Source: Vicia villosa
Lineage: Eukaryota; Streptophyta; Magnoliopsida; Fabales; Fabaceae
Direction of reading: 5' to 3'
NCBI RefSeq assembly: GCF_029867415.1
Contig: NC_081185.1
Location: 42,540,766-42,604,765, forward strand
Length of the DNA: 64,000 nt
Below, piece after piece: positions 45,961 to 58,000 of the stretch (position 1 is its first letter; every line of letters starts with the position of its first letter). The position numbers were made by a program, and so were the translations under genes. The notes beneath the pieces are model-generated. The model was not told where the DNA came from. It saw only the letters and a list, made by a program, of their open reading frames with translations, and searched no databases.

Positions 45961-48401
45961 ATTGGAGATTTTGTTTATCTGTTTGTACCTGTATTCTGAA
46001 AAAGGTAAAGTTAATCTTTATGCAATGTCATGATGCATGTATTATGTGATAAGTTTCTCAAAATAAATGAGAAACTTGTATGTATGAGTTTATCATGAGA
46101 CGCTGTTTGCAATGTATGGATATGTATGTGATATATGATGTATGAACACGGCTTATGCCGTTTGGAGTGTATTCATGATTTCTCCTTGATTGAGAAAATA
46201 AGTTTCCATATCATTGTGATTTTGATGTCTGATCTTGTTTTGAAGATGCTCAAATGGGGATTTATGATTTCTGCTTGGGGATGAGAACCATTTGGATGAT
46301 TGATCTTGATGTACCCTGACTGGGGATAAGAGAGATGAATAACCCTGTTTGAAGAAGAAAAACGTGTCGGGGAACCGGCAGTGTCGAAGATGTAAACTCC
46401 GTTGAGGAACTAAGTCTCTGTTGGGAAGAGAACATTTGAAGATATCCTCTCGAGGACTACTCTGTGGGGATATGATCCTGTGAAACCGACACTGTGAGAA
46501 GGCATGGATGCTTTGAACGTTGCCCCCAGTATTATAGTAACTTACATTCCTGGATTTGTAATGAATGTTGGTTGAAATGTCAAACAGGTTTTGCACAGCT
46601 TTGCCTCTACTAGTAGGGAATTTGAATAGATTTTCCTTGTGAGAACCTTATGAGATGTGTGCTATGGGAAACCCGCCCCTAGTAATCATAGACTGAGGAT
46701 GATGCCCCTGACTGATCGAGAGGTAGCTTCAGACCCACTTGGTTGCATGCCTCTGATTGTTTGGCATTCTTGAGAGATTCTTGGAATCTTGACCTGATTG
46801 CCCCAGATCGACTGGATAAACTGTGTCATGCCCCTTGTATACATTGCTTCTGAAGTGGTTTTGTCTGTCGGGATAACTTTCAGTTATTAGTTGTACCATG
46901 TGCAAATTCTTCCTGATGCTAACATTCGAAATTATGTAGCAAAATATGTTTAATAAGGAATTCATGAGATGCAGTGCGTATGTCTGTCTTGATTTTTTGA
47001 AAGCATTAAAACAGAGGATGTAAAAAGCGTGATGTTTATAAAACGTGATGTTTATAAAACGTGATGTTTGTAAAAGGAGATATTAACTCAGCTTTTATGG
47101 CAAACCTTAAGGAGTCAGGACACCTTTTTGGTGACAGTATGCTTTCGAACTAACCATGCTTCAGTTAGGACTTTCAAGGGTTGTAACATGGCTTGGTTCA
47201 CGGTTTAAGAAACAAAGAATAACGGCTCAAAGTTTATTTGTACCCATCCCAATCTTCGTGATGTTCTTCGATCCTATGCTCAGTTAACTTTGCGTTTAAG
47301 TCTTAGCAAAGCTTTGAAGTCGTAACATCGACATTTAATGATGGTTTCAGCACCGGCAGTTTATTTGGACAGGCAGTCCTCCTTTTTTGTAATTCTTTTT
47401 TCTTTTTTTTCGAGGATTTGTAGTGACCTCTTTTTTGACATTGATTTTGTTATCCCTAACTTTTGCCTGAACTGTTTATTTTGAGGTTACAGTCAGCGGG
47501 ATATTTCGATTTTTGATAAGTCACCTTCATAGGTTTTGACTTAACACCTTTTTCTTTTTGGTGGATATTGACTGCCTGACTTAATGGTTGCGGGAACCCA
47601 TCATTATTTGTGTAGACAACAGCTAAGATAATTGAGTTAACTCAGTAACTACCTTGCCCCAGGTTACGATTAAGGGTTTTAAATTGTACAAGAAAGAAAA
47701 CTTCTACTCCTTAGGCTCAAAGGGGTTGACGAGGGATTAACATCCTTATATCTCCACTGTTTAGGAATTGAAACAATGCCTGTACATCGTCAGTATAGTC
47801 TGTTCAAAAGCATACTGTATGAGGTTGCGGTATCATTTTCGTCATCCTCCCTCAAAAGGCATACAACTTTAGCAGGAGTCGAGTATCACAAAACATATGC
47901 AAAGTAAAGACGCAATTTAAAATGAGTGATAGCGAAATGATTTGTTCAAGACAAACATATGCAATGCACTGATGATGATTATTAAAACAGATAATGTCTA
48001 TCTTGAGTCAAATGTTTACACAAACAGAAAAGAAACTTGCAAATGACAGTAGATCTAATGATCCAAAAGTTCGTCCGTCTAGACGTCAGTCAGTCTTGTC
48101 ATGACTAGGCATAAGAGCAGCCATCATCCCAGGAGTTTTCAGGAGGGTTGAATTTGATTTCCCCGTCATCGATCAGATCTCGATTCTTATTCGTCAGTGT
48201 TCAGTAATTGTTAGTGTCATGTCTAGGACTGTTGAAATGGTATGCGCATCCCGCATTGGGTTGATAGCCAGTAGTGGAGGTGCTAGGATTCTTAGGAGTG
48301 TCCCTCAGAGTACTCAATTCGATCTTCAACAGATGTTGAAATGCTTGAGCCAGCGACATATTGATCTTGGTGAATTGACGCTTAGGTATGTCTGGCTTTC
48401 T

Positions 48402-48881
48402 TCATTGTTGTGGAGCTGGTGTAGAGATAAGAACTGCCCCCACAAATTGGTTGCGTTCATTAAGGCCTTTCTGGTTATGCGCAACATCAATCATATGAGG
48501 TTCCTTAGGTGAATTGAAATCAGTGATCTTGTCATCGATTAAATCTTGGATCTTATGCTTCAATGGTCCACAATCCTCTGTATCATGACCAGGACTATTC
48601 GACTGATAAGCACATCTTGTGTTGTACTTGTACCCAAGAGCAGGATTGGCAGGACTTGAATATGGAGGCAATAGGGTTATCATGTTCTGATTGAGCAATT
48701 GTTGCAGAATTTGAGACAATGGCATGTGCAATGGAGTAAACTTTGCCGCATATGCTGATCCTTTTTCTTCTGGGTTAACAAGGTTTTTCAATTCGTCTTG
48801 CCCCTTGACCAAGTTCAGACTCAAAACTTGGAACCGGATATTCTGAGCCTGAAGATTTTTGACTGATTGCTCGAGATCCAT
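48402..48881 (-). CDS. shortened gag of E5, interior 2 (open)
   Basis: This 159-residue ORF starts MDLEQSVKNLQAQN, as in E2 gag, then joins directly to MPLSQILQQLL and the knuckle-like CAYQSNSPGHDTEDC. The central gag domain is deleted. It could encode a small RNA-binding Gag fragment, or be a by-product of keeping the packaging region. It lies between the leader hairpins (49137-49293) and a second knuckle segment (48110-48401). The intact frame contrasts with interior 1, where codon 5 is a stop. Confidence 0.6.
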   Translation of the reverse strand: MDLEQSVKNLQAQNIRFQVLSLNLVKGQDELKNLVNPEEKGSAYAAKFTPLHMPLSQILQQLLNQNMITLLPPYSSPANPALGYKYNTRCAYQSNSPGHDTEDCGPLKHKIQDLIDDKITDFNSPKEPHMIDVAHNQKGLNERNQFVGAVLISTPAPQQ

Positions 48882-49136
48882 TTGTGTTGAAATAAACAGC
48901 GAGAGAGAATGGGAAGCCTATTGCGGAAACCTGTTATGCAATGTTTATGAATGTAGATGCAATGTTTTCAAGGATCTTTAGGAAATTCAGTTTGCGACAT
49001 TAAGAAATGATTGGTCACCGCTTCGTCTGAAGAATCTTGGTCTTTGTCTTTAAATGTCCTTCTTTGAGAATCAAGCTCACCATACCGAGTGGGTCATCGC
49101 CTCTGATTCGGGATATCTCTGAATTTGAAGGTACAT

Positions 49137-49293
49137 GGTTAGAGGAAAATAAATCCTCTTTCCCCTTGATAGGTATGATGTCTCTGAACTGGAAGGCATA
49201 CGGCAAGAGGAAAATAAATCCTCTTGCCCCTTGATAGGTGTAAAGTCTCTGAATTGGAAGACATATGGCCAGAGGAAAATAAATCCTCTTGCC
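49137..49293 (-). repeat. leader hairpin repeats of E5, interior 2
   Basis: Three units of 65 bp carry the constant loop AAATAAA. They are homologous to 34892-35048, with a few changes in the arms. Confidence 0.85.
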
Positions 49294-50378
49294 CCTTGAT
49301 GAGAATTTAGTCCTTTGATAAGGGCACCTGAAATTGTGCGTCCTAAATTCCAAGATCCTTGAAAGGGTTAGTTAACATGTGATGTTATGTTGTCATGATG
49401 TCATGCGAATGCAATACAATAGGTAAAGCATAAGGTAATAAGGACGAATGTCCTACAAGCAAATCCTGCAAGGAAATAGAAGGGTTAGTAGCACACACAA
49501 GCAAGTCACACAAATGTCCTTAGGTTTAAAGGCTTTGCATGGTGTTTGACTAGGTAACTACCCGTCCCCAAAGGTACTTCTATGGATAAGGATGATATCA
49601 GCAACGGGTTCTACCAGTGACCCAGAATTGTCAGCCCCTTCTATAGCACCCTCGGACATGATACATTCGCATCATGCAATGATACTTTGAGAAAGAACCT
49701 ATTTGAATTGTAGTATCGGGTAGCGACTAGGCTCTCAACATTTTTCAAGAGTAGCCCCCCCACTACTTCCTAAAGGCCAAGATGGGTTAAAGGTAACTAA
49801 AGGTCCTTGAGCTCCGGCGCACCCACAGGCACATACATAGACCTCCCTCATTTGAGAAAGGTGTGCATATAGCTATGGAGTCCTAACTCAAGCGTGAACT
49901 TCATATTGACTCATCTCCCACATATGTGAAAGAGGCCGCCATGACTATGCCACTCCTATCTTAATTGTACTTGAATCCGGGTATAGTATTCGTCCTTCAT
50001 TTATTTCCCAAAGCGTCCCTGAAAAATAAAGCAAGCAAAGCAAACAATAGAAAACATTTAAGTGATCCAAAACTTTTAAGGTAACCCCTCTTTTATTCTA
50101 AAATTGTCCCCAACAGAGTCGCCAATTCTGTAATACGGTGAACTGACTTTTAAAGAAATGTCGCGGTAAGCAAGAGTCGCCACCGACTTTTATTTTATCC
50201 AATTTAAAGAAAGGCTAAAAGAACAAAAAAAGACCTTTTAAAAAAATTTTGAGTTCGGGGGGTAGGTTATACAAAGGGAGGGTGTAAGGCACCCTTTGCA
50301 TCCGTGGTTTTCCATGGGCTCTTAATTGCTTGGCTCACTTGTTTTCAAAAAATGTTTGTAATGTGAATAAGAAAAGAT

Positions 50379-50487
50379 AAACTGGCTACTCCTTATGATA
50401 TGCCACCTCAACCCCCGATCTAAGAGCATTTGAGAACATCTCCGGCATTGTCGAGGGAAACTCAGATAACCGGAATGATTGGCCTTC
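50379..50487 (+). other. 109 bp insert of unknown origin in LTR C
   Basis: LTR A and B read AAAAGAT-TT-TGAAGAAG here. LTR C has 109 unrelated bases instead. The insert is less AT-rich than its surroundings, has no terminal repeats and no visible TSD, and matches nothing else in the window that I can see. Confidence 0.75.
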
Positions 50488-52119
50488 TGAAGAAGAACTT
50501 TAGCTTGTAAATAAGCGTAGTCTTTTGAAAAGATTTTTTGAAAAGAAGTGGGAAAAGATTTTGAATTTTTGAATTTGAATTGAAAAAGAGCAAGCAATTA
50601 ATAGCAACTACCCTTAAATTATAAAAATATTCTTTTAGCTTTTCAGGGCTATCCACACCATAGGAGGGTAGGAAGTCCTTTTATTAATTGTAAAGGTTCA
50701 TCGAAATTATCGTTCGCCATAAGACTGACCCTGCCATAAAGAGGGCAGGTAGTCTAAGGGAAGAATATAATAGTCATTAATCTTTTTAGGCATCATGCGA
50801 GGATACCTTAGCAATTGGGACAATCATCGTGTTTTTTCGAGGCAGCATCGAGGGACTAGATCTCATATGATGATTTCAATAACTTTAAGGCAACTTTTGC
50901 TTTAGGTATCCTCGGAATCGAGGGACTTGACTATTTTTCACAAATAAAGCAGCAAGGCAACAAGAGAGGGTTACCCTAAAGGTGTGTGTGTGGCACAATC
51001 ACGTGGTTAAATTCGGATACTTATCTTGTAAATAATGTTAGCTACATTCGATTAATTATCTTGCACTCCCTAGGATTACTAACCACGCAGTTTAAAATAA
51101 AGGCAGAATTAAAAGTTCCTACGCTATTACAATAAACACCTGTAGGCAGAAAAATAAAGGCGGAAAAGAAAGGCAGAAAAATAAAACTAAACTATTACAA
51201 TAAACCCTTGCAAGCCTATACACATTTTCTAGAATTTAAAATAAATAGTAAAAGCGAAACTCAAAAATAGATAATTAAAGTTAAATGCAAAAAATTAAAT
51301 AAAGGCAGAAATTTAAATAAAGGCAAAAATTAAATAAATAAACAAGTTTTACCCCCAAGGCTGGGAATTAGCACAAACATACGACAATCATAGAATATGA
51401 GGTGAGAAGAGAATGCGCGTTTGAAGAAATTCAATGTTTGATTAAAAGGGTAAACCTAAACCTTTGGAGGTTAAAAAAACCTAGTGGGTAAAATAAATCT
51501 GCAGGCTAAAAACCTAAGCCTAGGTTAATGAACAATACTTACCAGTAATTACTAAGCCTAACTGCACTAAAGTAACATGGCAAGGGAAAGTCAATTGATT
51601 AAATGAACCTAATTAATCTAAATTGTTTAATCTAAATTCAAATTAATTAGCATAAAAATCTTAATTTGATTAAATTAACCTAAGTTTAAAAATGTTATTG
51701 TTGAATTAACCTAAATTTAAAAAAATTAATTATTTAAACCTAAAAATAAATATTACTCTAAATTATTAATTTAAATTAAAAAAACAAATTAATTTTATAA
51801 AAAAAGATTTTAGAGTGGTTTATGAAAATAACTTGAATTTTACGGTTTGAGAAAAAAAGATTAAGGTTTTAATGAAAATTTAAATAGTAAAACAATAAAT
51901 CAATAATTAAAAAAATGAATTAAAGAAAAACCAGGATTTGATCTGATATGGTGTGGCTGGAGGTCCATGGAATGCCAATGGAATTTTCGAAGAGGCAAAA
52001 GCTTTATGCCCTAACAATGGTAAATCCATATTCTTGCACCGCTACTTTTAGCGAAAGGAAGTACCTGCAAAAATAAAAATAAGATAAGAATAAGAATAAT
52101 AATAGTAATAATAACAATA

Positions 52120-52168
<49 letters not shown>

Positions 52169-52605
52169 TTGATTTTGATTTCTGAAATATTTAACTAATT
52201 ATGTTGATTCTTTCCTAAACTATACAATTATGCAATATTAAAAAATATGAACAAAATCTTTGCAAATCTTTTTTTTTTAATGATTTTTGGACTAAAATTA
52301 CAGAAAATAAAGATTTTAATAAAAAAATAATATTTTAAAAATGACTAATAAACAAATACGAAAATAATAATTAAATGCTGAAAAAAAATACTTTTTTTGA
52401 TTTTTTTTAATATTTTATGATTTTTGGTAATTTTTGACTAAAAAATACATAAAAGTAAAAATTGACTACTTTAAAAAATGCCTATTTAATTAGTTCAAAA
52501 ATTAAAATTAAAATGATGAAAAAATGCAATTTTTGTGATTTTTGAATAAATGGAAATAAAGTTAGAACTAAAATTAAAAAGCAAGTAAAAGGGAAAATGT
52601 TAGAA

Positions 52606-52676
52606 GTGGGATTCGAGCCCGGGACCTCTCGCTCTTGAGCCTTTTAACCTCAAATCCTTACCAACTGTGCTATGTC
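52606..52676 (-). other. best-preserved tRNA-like sequence in E5 (LTR C)
   Basis: On the minus strand, TAGCACAGTTGGTAAGG is followed by an anticodon-arm-like TTGAG...CTCAA stem with a 9-base loop, then GGG-CTCGAAT-CCC, a T-arm with the usual 7-base loop. The match to a tRNA is better than in LTR A and B, so this may be the ancestral form. Confidence 0.5.
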
Positions 52677-52754
52677 AATTATTCAAAATAAAATAACATT
52701 TGCAAATATATGAGGGCAAATTTTGGGGTATGACACACATTAATTATTAAAAGT

Positions 52755-52797
52755 GTGAGTTGCCTCCCACAAAGCGCTTCGTTTAACGTCGCATGAC
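52755..52797 (-). other. conserved AGGCAA-loop hairpin in E4
   Basis: Inverted, it reads GTGGG-AGGCAA-CTCAC (52770-52755), one mismatch in the stem, after GACGTTAAACGAAGCGC. In E4 it follows protease directly because pol is missing. Confidence 0.75.
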
Positions 52798-52818
52798 TCG
52801 ACGGTCCATTACCCTTTA

Positions 52819-54178
52819 TTATGGAGGGTATTTTCTCTTCCACACCTGGTTGCTTTTCACCTCCGAAACCAAAAACTCATGATGATGAAAAGTATGGACA
52901 TCTTTTCTCTTCAATTCACTTTCGTCATTCATCTTTTCACCGTTCTTTTTATTAGAACATTTGGTGGCTATAGGAGTTGGTTCCACCCGAGAGGCTATGC
53001 TTGACACTTTTTCTTGGAGCTGTTTAGGCTTTTTGTCTTTTTCCTCACTTTCTGTCATACCACCAGAAGTTTGATCATTTACAACCGCCCTATGTTTCTT
53101 AACTCCTAACATCTTCAAGGTTACTTCTTCATCAAATGATTTCAGCGTTAGTGTCCCTTTTTCAATGTCGAAGTTGCAGCGACCTGTCGACAAAAATGGT
53201 CTCCCAAGAAGGATAGGAGTTTCTTCGTCTTCCGGAATGTCCATGATGTGGAAGTCAACAGGGAATACAAACTTATCAACTTCCACTAGTACATCTTCAG
53301 CTACCCCATAGGATTTCTTAATGGTGTGATCGGCGAACCTTAATTGTGTCTTACTTTCACTAATCTTTTCCAATTCAAGCTTTTTGAAAATGGACAGAGG
53401 CATTAAACTCACACTAGAACCAGAATCGAGGAGTACCTTTTTAAATGTTATATTCTTGATAGTGCATGGTATCGCCACCGCCCCAGGGTCTTTCCTCTTT
53501 ATTGGTATTTTTCTTGCTGACGAGACTATACCACACTTCTCAGTTGAAATTTTTGATTCCCCTCCCAGTGATCTCTTTCTCGCCATCACCTCCTTCATAA
53601 ATTTCCTATACAAGGGCATGTGCTCAAGTGCTTCGAAGAAGGGTAGATTTACCTCTAACTTTTTAAACAAGGCAGTGAACTTCTCGAAGTCTTTCTCTTT
53701 TGAATTCTTCTTTGTCACTCTGGAAGGAAAAGGCAGTTTGATCACCGGTTCAACAACTTCCTTATTTTTTTCTTCAAATGGTTTACCCGGCGGTACCACA
53801 ACCTCTGGCTCTTTTGGATTTTCTCTTATTTCCAAATCCACCTCTATTACCATGGGGTCATCTATTTCCTCTTTTTCTTTTTCCGATTCTGCCACTTTCT
53901 TACTTCTTGTAGTAACATCATTAATCTTCTCTTGGACTTTCGGATTTTTCACGGTTGCGCTCGGAAAGGTACCTTGTGCTTACAGAGTGAGATGCTGTGC
54001 TATTTGACCCACTTGAACTTCCAGATTTTTGATTGAAGATGTGGTGTTCCTGTGGTTGTTTATGGTCTCTTCTTGAAACTGAGAGCATTGTCCAGCCAAT
54101 CTCTCAATAGCTACTTCCCACTCTGCTTTCTGAGGATTTTATTGTTGATCTTTCCAAGCGAAGTTGGGATGATTCTTC
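52819..54178 (-). pseudogene. E4 gag-protease fragment
   Basis: The open part (52819-53952, about 377 residues) has an FPSRVTKKN / FEALEHMPLYRKFMKE block and a protease with [14 protein letters not shown] and ILLGRPFL, close to E1. Reading further upstream on the minus strand, the E1-like frame continues to 54178 with TAA at 53980-53982 and TAA at 54139-54141. At 54178 it is cut by E7 within the [12 protein letters not shown] segment. After protease it runs into a polar tail and stops before the post-pol hairpin, with no RT. The true product would have been gag-protease only. The GTG at 53952 is not a real start. Confidence 0.82.
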
Positions 54179-56137
54179 TGTAGCAACCTGCCCTAAAAAA
54201 TAGACTTGTAGAGTCGCCACCTATTCTGAAGGGCGAATAGGAAACCCTACGCAGTTAAGAGATTCAGGGTAAGTTATTATAATCAGGTTGAGGGAAGGTG
54301 TTAGGCACCCTCAACCCTTTCCTAAGGTTTGTTCTAAGGTAAAGGTTTTACGGCCAAAATTTAGAGGTTTAATAGCTAAGGTAATGAATAGGGCGAAAAT
54401 TGAGATTTGAAAGTGAATTGAAATTGTGAGGGGGGAGACTCGCCATGTTACCAAGTGCCTACGTATCTCCTTATGGAGAATCAGAGTCAACGTAGTTCGT
54501 GCACAGGGTTGTACGCCTTAGAATTGATTATGGAGGTGTTTGAAGGCTTTTTGAATAGCCTATCGTAGATTTTTGAAATGCGAAGTTCGAAGGTATTTTG
54601 AATTACCTTATCGTAGTTTTGAACATTGCAGTGTTGAAGAGATGAAAATTCGTAGTGTCGTGGTTTAGTGTGTTTTGAATGTTTTGGGCGTACAACCCTG
54701 ATTTAATATGTCACCGTTAGTTGCGATGATCAATAGATTTGATCATTATAGTTAACGGATTAATGGGGGCATTACTGGTTACTCTAATCGATAGATTCGA
54801 TCGTCGCGGGCAGCAAATTGAATGTATTTTAGATTTGTAATATTTTTATCTCTTGTCTAATACGACTAATAGATTTAGTCGGGTCGAGAAGAGAATTAAT
54901 TAAGGGTTAATGTTCTGCCAAATGGCAATGGGATCGGGCAAACCCTAATACTTACACCTTTATAGGGTTTTTGTGATTTAATATTAATTAAAGTTAATTA
55001 AATAAATTAAATCGATATAATCGAAAAAATCGGGAAATCTAATTCTAAACCCTAATTACTAACCTAATACTAATTTAATTTCTAATCCTAAGTAAATTAA
55101 CTAAACTTAAATTTAATTAATTAAACCTAAATACAATTAACCAAATCTAATCCTAATAATTAAATAATAATACAAAAATAATATATAAAACCTGGCAGTG
55201 ATCCTATACAGCGCGCTTGGGAAGGTGTATGGTAGAGGTGCATTTTGATCCCTTTGATATGGCTTTGCAATTGATCTGGTGGCTCATAACCGAAGGTGCA
55301 TCGTAGGGATTTATTGATGGCGTATACTGGATCCTGTGGAGGCGTTGCAATCCAGTATTGCTTGGTCTTTGAAAGTCTACAATGGGGGAGCAACAACAGA
55401 TCTTCAGATCCGTCTTCGTGGAGATCCAATGGTGAGGACATGACGGTCCATGGTAAGGATGCGCGCTCACCATACTCTGGATCTACAAGTTTTATCAAAG
55501 AAAACAGAGAAAAAAACAAGCAAAACACGCCCACGGCCAGAATCGAACTCGCGGCGTATAAGTCATGAACATATACCCTTGCCATCTAAACTGGACCACG
55601 TTAGTGATATTGACACGAAACAGAATGAATATATAAAAAGTATTGTCGTGGAAATTCAAATGAAACCAATTTCGTGCCCAGCATTATATCATCTTCAACC
55701 TGCGTTTTTTCAAAGTATACCGACTTTTAGCAACAACTTTAAAACGTACTATAGTTAATCCTTATAATTAATTCTATTGACCCTAATAAAACTAATAATC
55801 CTAATTATTTAACTTAATGACCATAATATCAAAATATTAATAATAATTGATAATAGGTAATTAATCCTTAGTTAGTAACAATAATATTATTTGATGAAAT
55901 GGAAAAATGATAAAATAAACAAATGAGGAGAATAAAAAAAAACAAATGGCCCAACATCGAATTAGATCTTAAGTATTTGCTATTCATACCTCCATTTCGT
56001 TTTAATCAATTTATAAGGGCATTTTATAAGAGATCGAGTTTAATAATAGGTATACTAAACCCTATGGCTCCTAATTTTTAACGCCCTTAATAAATTGACA
56101 GATGTAAAGTATATCGGGTAAATTTTGGGGTATGACA
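54179..56137 (-). repeat. 3' LTR of E7 (Tat/Ogre-like), 1959 bp
   Basis: Inverted, it begins TGTCATACCCCAAAATTT and ends CAGGTTGCTACA. The inner features (AGAGTCGCCACC, a GGTGTTAGGCACCC phrase) parallel those of the E5 LTRs, but the rest is diverged. No second copy is in the window. The 5 bases before it are TCTTC, a candidate TSD without partner. Confidence 0.8.
55530..55602 (-). other. tRNA-like sequence with CAU anticodon in the E7 LTR
   Basis: On the minus strand, an A-box-like TGGTCCAGTTTAGATGG is followed by an anticodon-like arm with the 7-base loop TTCATGA (T33, CAT, then G) and a T-arm-like GCGAGTTCGATTCTGGC with the loop TTCGATT. The anticodon stem has one mismatch and the T stem one. 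It resembles a decayed tRNA-Met. It is not homologous in detail to the E5 segments. Confidence 0.55.
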
Positions 56138-56599
56138 GTTGCCCCTGTTCAAACTTCTTAAACCTGAAGAGTCGGATAGGCACGTCTGCCTATCGTGATC
56201 TAAAGGTAGAAGATGATTGAACACTGAGAATGCCTTAAAATTTGCACTTGTTGGGAAGAATTTCTGTGGGAGATGGGCTTACAGATGCCACCCAAGGTAA
56301 ATACCCCTCCTTTTTAGAATGTGAAGCAGATGCTTTCGAAAGGAACCACTCGCTTTGATGGTAGTACGGCCTAAAAAGGCAACCTGAATTTTATGCAATG
56401 TTATGATGCATGCGATGTATGATGCAGTGAGCTTCTCAAAATAAATGAGAGCGATGTATGTATATGCCTTATGTATAAATAAGGTATGCAGTTGAATGAT
56501 GCATGACTGTTAGTTATGTTAGTTGAAATATGTTAGTAACTTTGAAAAAAGAAAACAAAACCTTTGTGTGTTATTGATGATTTTTGGAGAAGATCACTG

Positions 56600-57780
56600 C
56601 CGAGGGACTAACGTGATAAACCCAAAAGGATCACTTGCTATAGCGCTAGCAAGCTTTCGTAGTTTGTGAATCCCACTTACTATAATTCTAGTAAGTTTCC
56701 GTAGTTTGTGAACCCCACTTACTATAGTTCTAGTAAGTTTCCGTAATTTGTGAACCCCACTTACTATAGTTCTAGTAAGTTTCCGTAGTTTGTGAACCCC
56801 AAAAGGATCACTTGCTATAGCTCTAGCAAGTTCACCTGCACCATTTGGATCATTTGCCCTGGTTCGGACAAATTTCACCTGCACCATTTGGATCATTTGC
56901 CCTGGTTCGGACAAATTTCACCTGCACCATTTGGATCATTTGCCCTGGTTCGGACAAATTTCACCTACACCATTTGGATCATTTGCCCTGGTTTGGACAA
57001 ATTTCACCTACACCATTTGGATCATTTGCCCTGGTTCGGACAAATTTCACCTACACCATTTGGATCATTTGCCCTGGTTCGGACAAATTTCACCTGCACC
57101 ATTTGGATCATTTGCCCTGGTTCGGAAAAATTTCACCTGCACCATTTGGATCATTTTCCCTGGCTCGGACAAATTCACCTGCACCATTAGGAATTATTTG
57201 CTATAGTTCTAGCAAACTTACCTGCACCAAAAGAATTACCTGCCATGGTTCTGACAAGCGTACCTGCATAGGATGAATCAATTGCTATAGTTTTAGCAAA
57301 CTTACCTGCATGGAAAAGATTCACTTGCTATAGCGCTAGCAAACTCTTGCAGTTTGTAGGTAACCCACTTACTATAGTTCTAGTAAGTCGTCGCGGTTGG
57401 TATACCCACTCACTATCGTAGTTTGAGTAAGCTTATCGAAGATGGTATGACCCACTTACTATAGTTCTAATAATTCGTCGCAGTTAGCCATACCTGCTTA
57501 CTATTGTAGTTTCAGTAAGTTTATCGTAGACGGTGTGGCCCACTTACCATAGCTCTGGTAAGTCGTCGCAGTTAGTCACACCTACTTACTATCGTAGTTG
57601 GAGTAAGCTTATCGTAGATGGTATGACCCACTTACTATCGTTCTAGTAAGTCTTCGCGGTTAGCCATACCTGCTTTCTATCATAGCTGGAGTGAGTTTAT
57701 CGTAGATGGTATGACCCACTTACTATCGTTCTAGTAAGTCGTCACAGTTAGCCATACCTACTCACTATCGTAGTTTGAAT
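56600..57780 (-). repeat. E7 hairpin repeat families a-c
   Basis: Family a (56600-56828) and family c (57186-57780) carry cores such as ACTTACTA-TAGTTC-TAGTAAGT, ACTTGCTA-TAGCTC-TAGCAAGT and ACTTACCA-TAGCTC-TGGTAAGT. Family b (56829-57185) has eight 43 bp units plus a ninth degenerate one with ATTTG...CAAAT. Repeat length and arms vary while pairing is mostly kept. The open frames here are repeat artefacts. Confidence 0.88.
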
Positions 57781-57794
57781 AATCCCAAAAGGAT

Positions 57795-58000
57795 CGCTTG
57801 TTTGGAGACTCACGACTCGAGGGTCGGAGAAAATAGCATGTCAAATATTCACGACTCGCGGGTCGGAAAGGAAACGATATGTTTAGAAACTCACGACTCG
57901 AGGGTTGGAAAACACACCTATCGCAACACGAGGGTTGGAAACTCACGACACGTGGGTCAGAAAACACACCTATCACAACACGAGGGTTGGAAACTGGGCT
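57795..58000 (-). repeat. E7 hairpin repeat family d
   Basis: Several short units contain CGACTC-GA-GGGTCG, CGACTC-GC-GGGTCG or, with a paired change, CAAC-ACGAG-GGTTG. Confidence 0.75.

Larger units (their letters stand above)
39271..50128 (-). other. interior 2 of E5, interrupted by E6
   Basis: It is collinear with interior 1 and nearly identical. It contains PPT, R1 (39440-40115), R2 (40134-40270 and 45279-45960, again 17 monomers in total), gag and PBS. E6 with its TSD accounts for the extra 5013 bases. Confidence 0.85.
26595..52735 (-). mobile_element. E5: tandem LTR-internal-LTR-internal-LTR array of a non-autonomous Tat/Ogre element
   Basis: Three LTRs (26595-30038, 35885-39270, 50129-52735) alternate with two homologous interiors of about 5846 and 5845 bp (the second after removing E6). 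Each interior has its own PBS and PPT. The array as a whole is flanked by a single TSD, CACAT (26590-26594 and 52736-52740). This is the product expected from unequal LTR-LTR recombination after one insertion. The interiors encode only a shortened gag. All parts read on the minus strand. Confidence 0.9.
50129..52735 (-). repeat. LTR C of E5 (outer 5' LTR, rearranged)
   Basis: It has lost close to 900 bp between the TAA tract and TTTGATTTTG (junction near 52167) and gained 109 bp at 50379-50487 relative to A and B. The PBS is beside its left end, so it is the 5' LTR of the array. The right end is followed by the TSD CACAT. Confidence 0.88.
24101..54178 (-). mobile_element. E4: Athila-type element lacking RT and integrase, split by E5 and cut by E7
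   Basis: On the minus strand the order is a gag-protease fragment (54178-52819), the post-pol hairpin (52797-52755), then after the E5 insertion the 3' non-coding region (26594-25536), PPT and 3' LTR (25535-24101). The E5 flanks carry the same CACAT on both sides, proving that the two parts were contiguous. Protease is followed almost at once by the post-pol hairpin, so RT and integrase are missing. The 5' part of gag and the 5' LTR are lost beyond 54178. Confidence 0.85.

Noticed and set aside
55160..55585. 141-residue minus-strand frame in the E7 LTR
   Set aside because: It overlaps the tRNA-like segment and lies within an LTR, and shows no family motif.
56792..57276. Overlapping frames of 91-143 residues rich in HLPWFGQ
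   Set aside because: They translate the 43 bp tandem repeat in different frames; no independent sign of coding.
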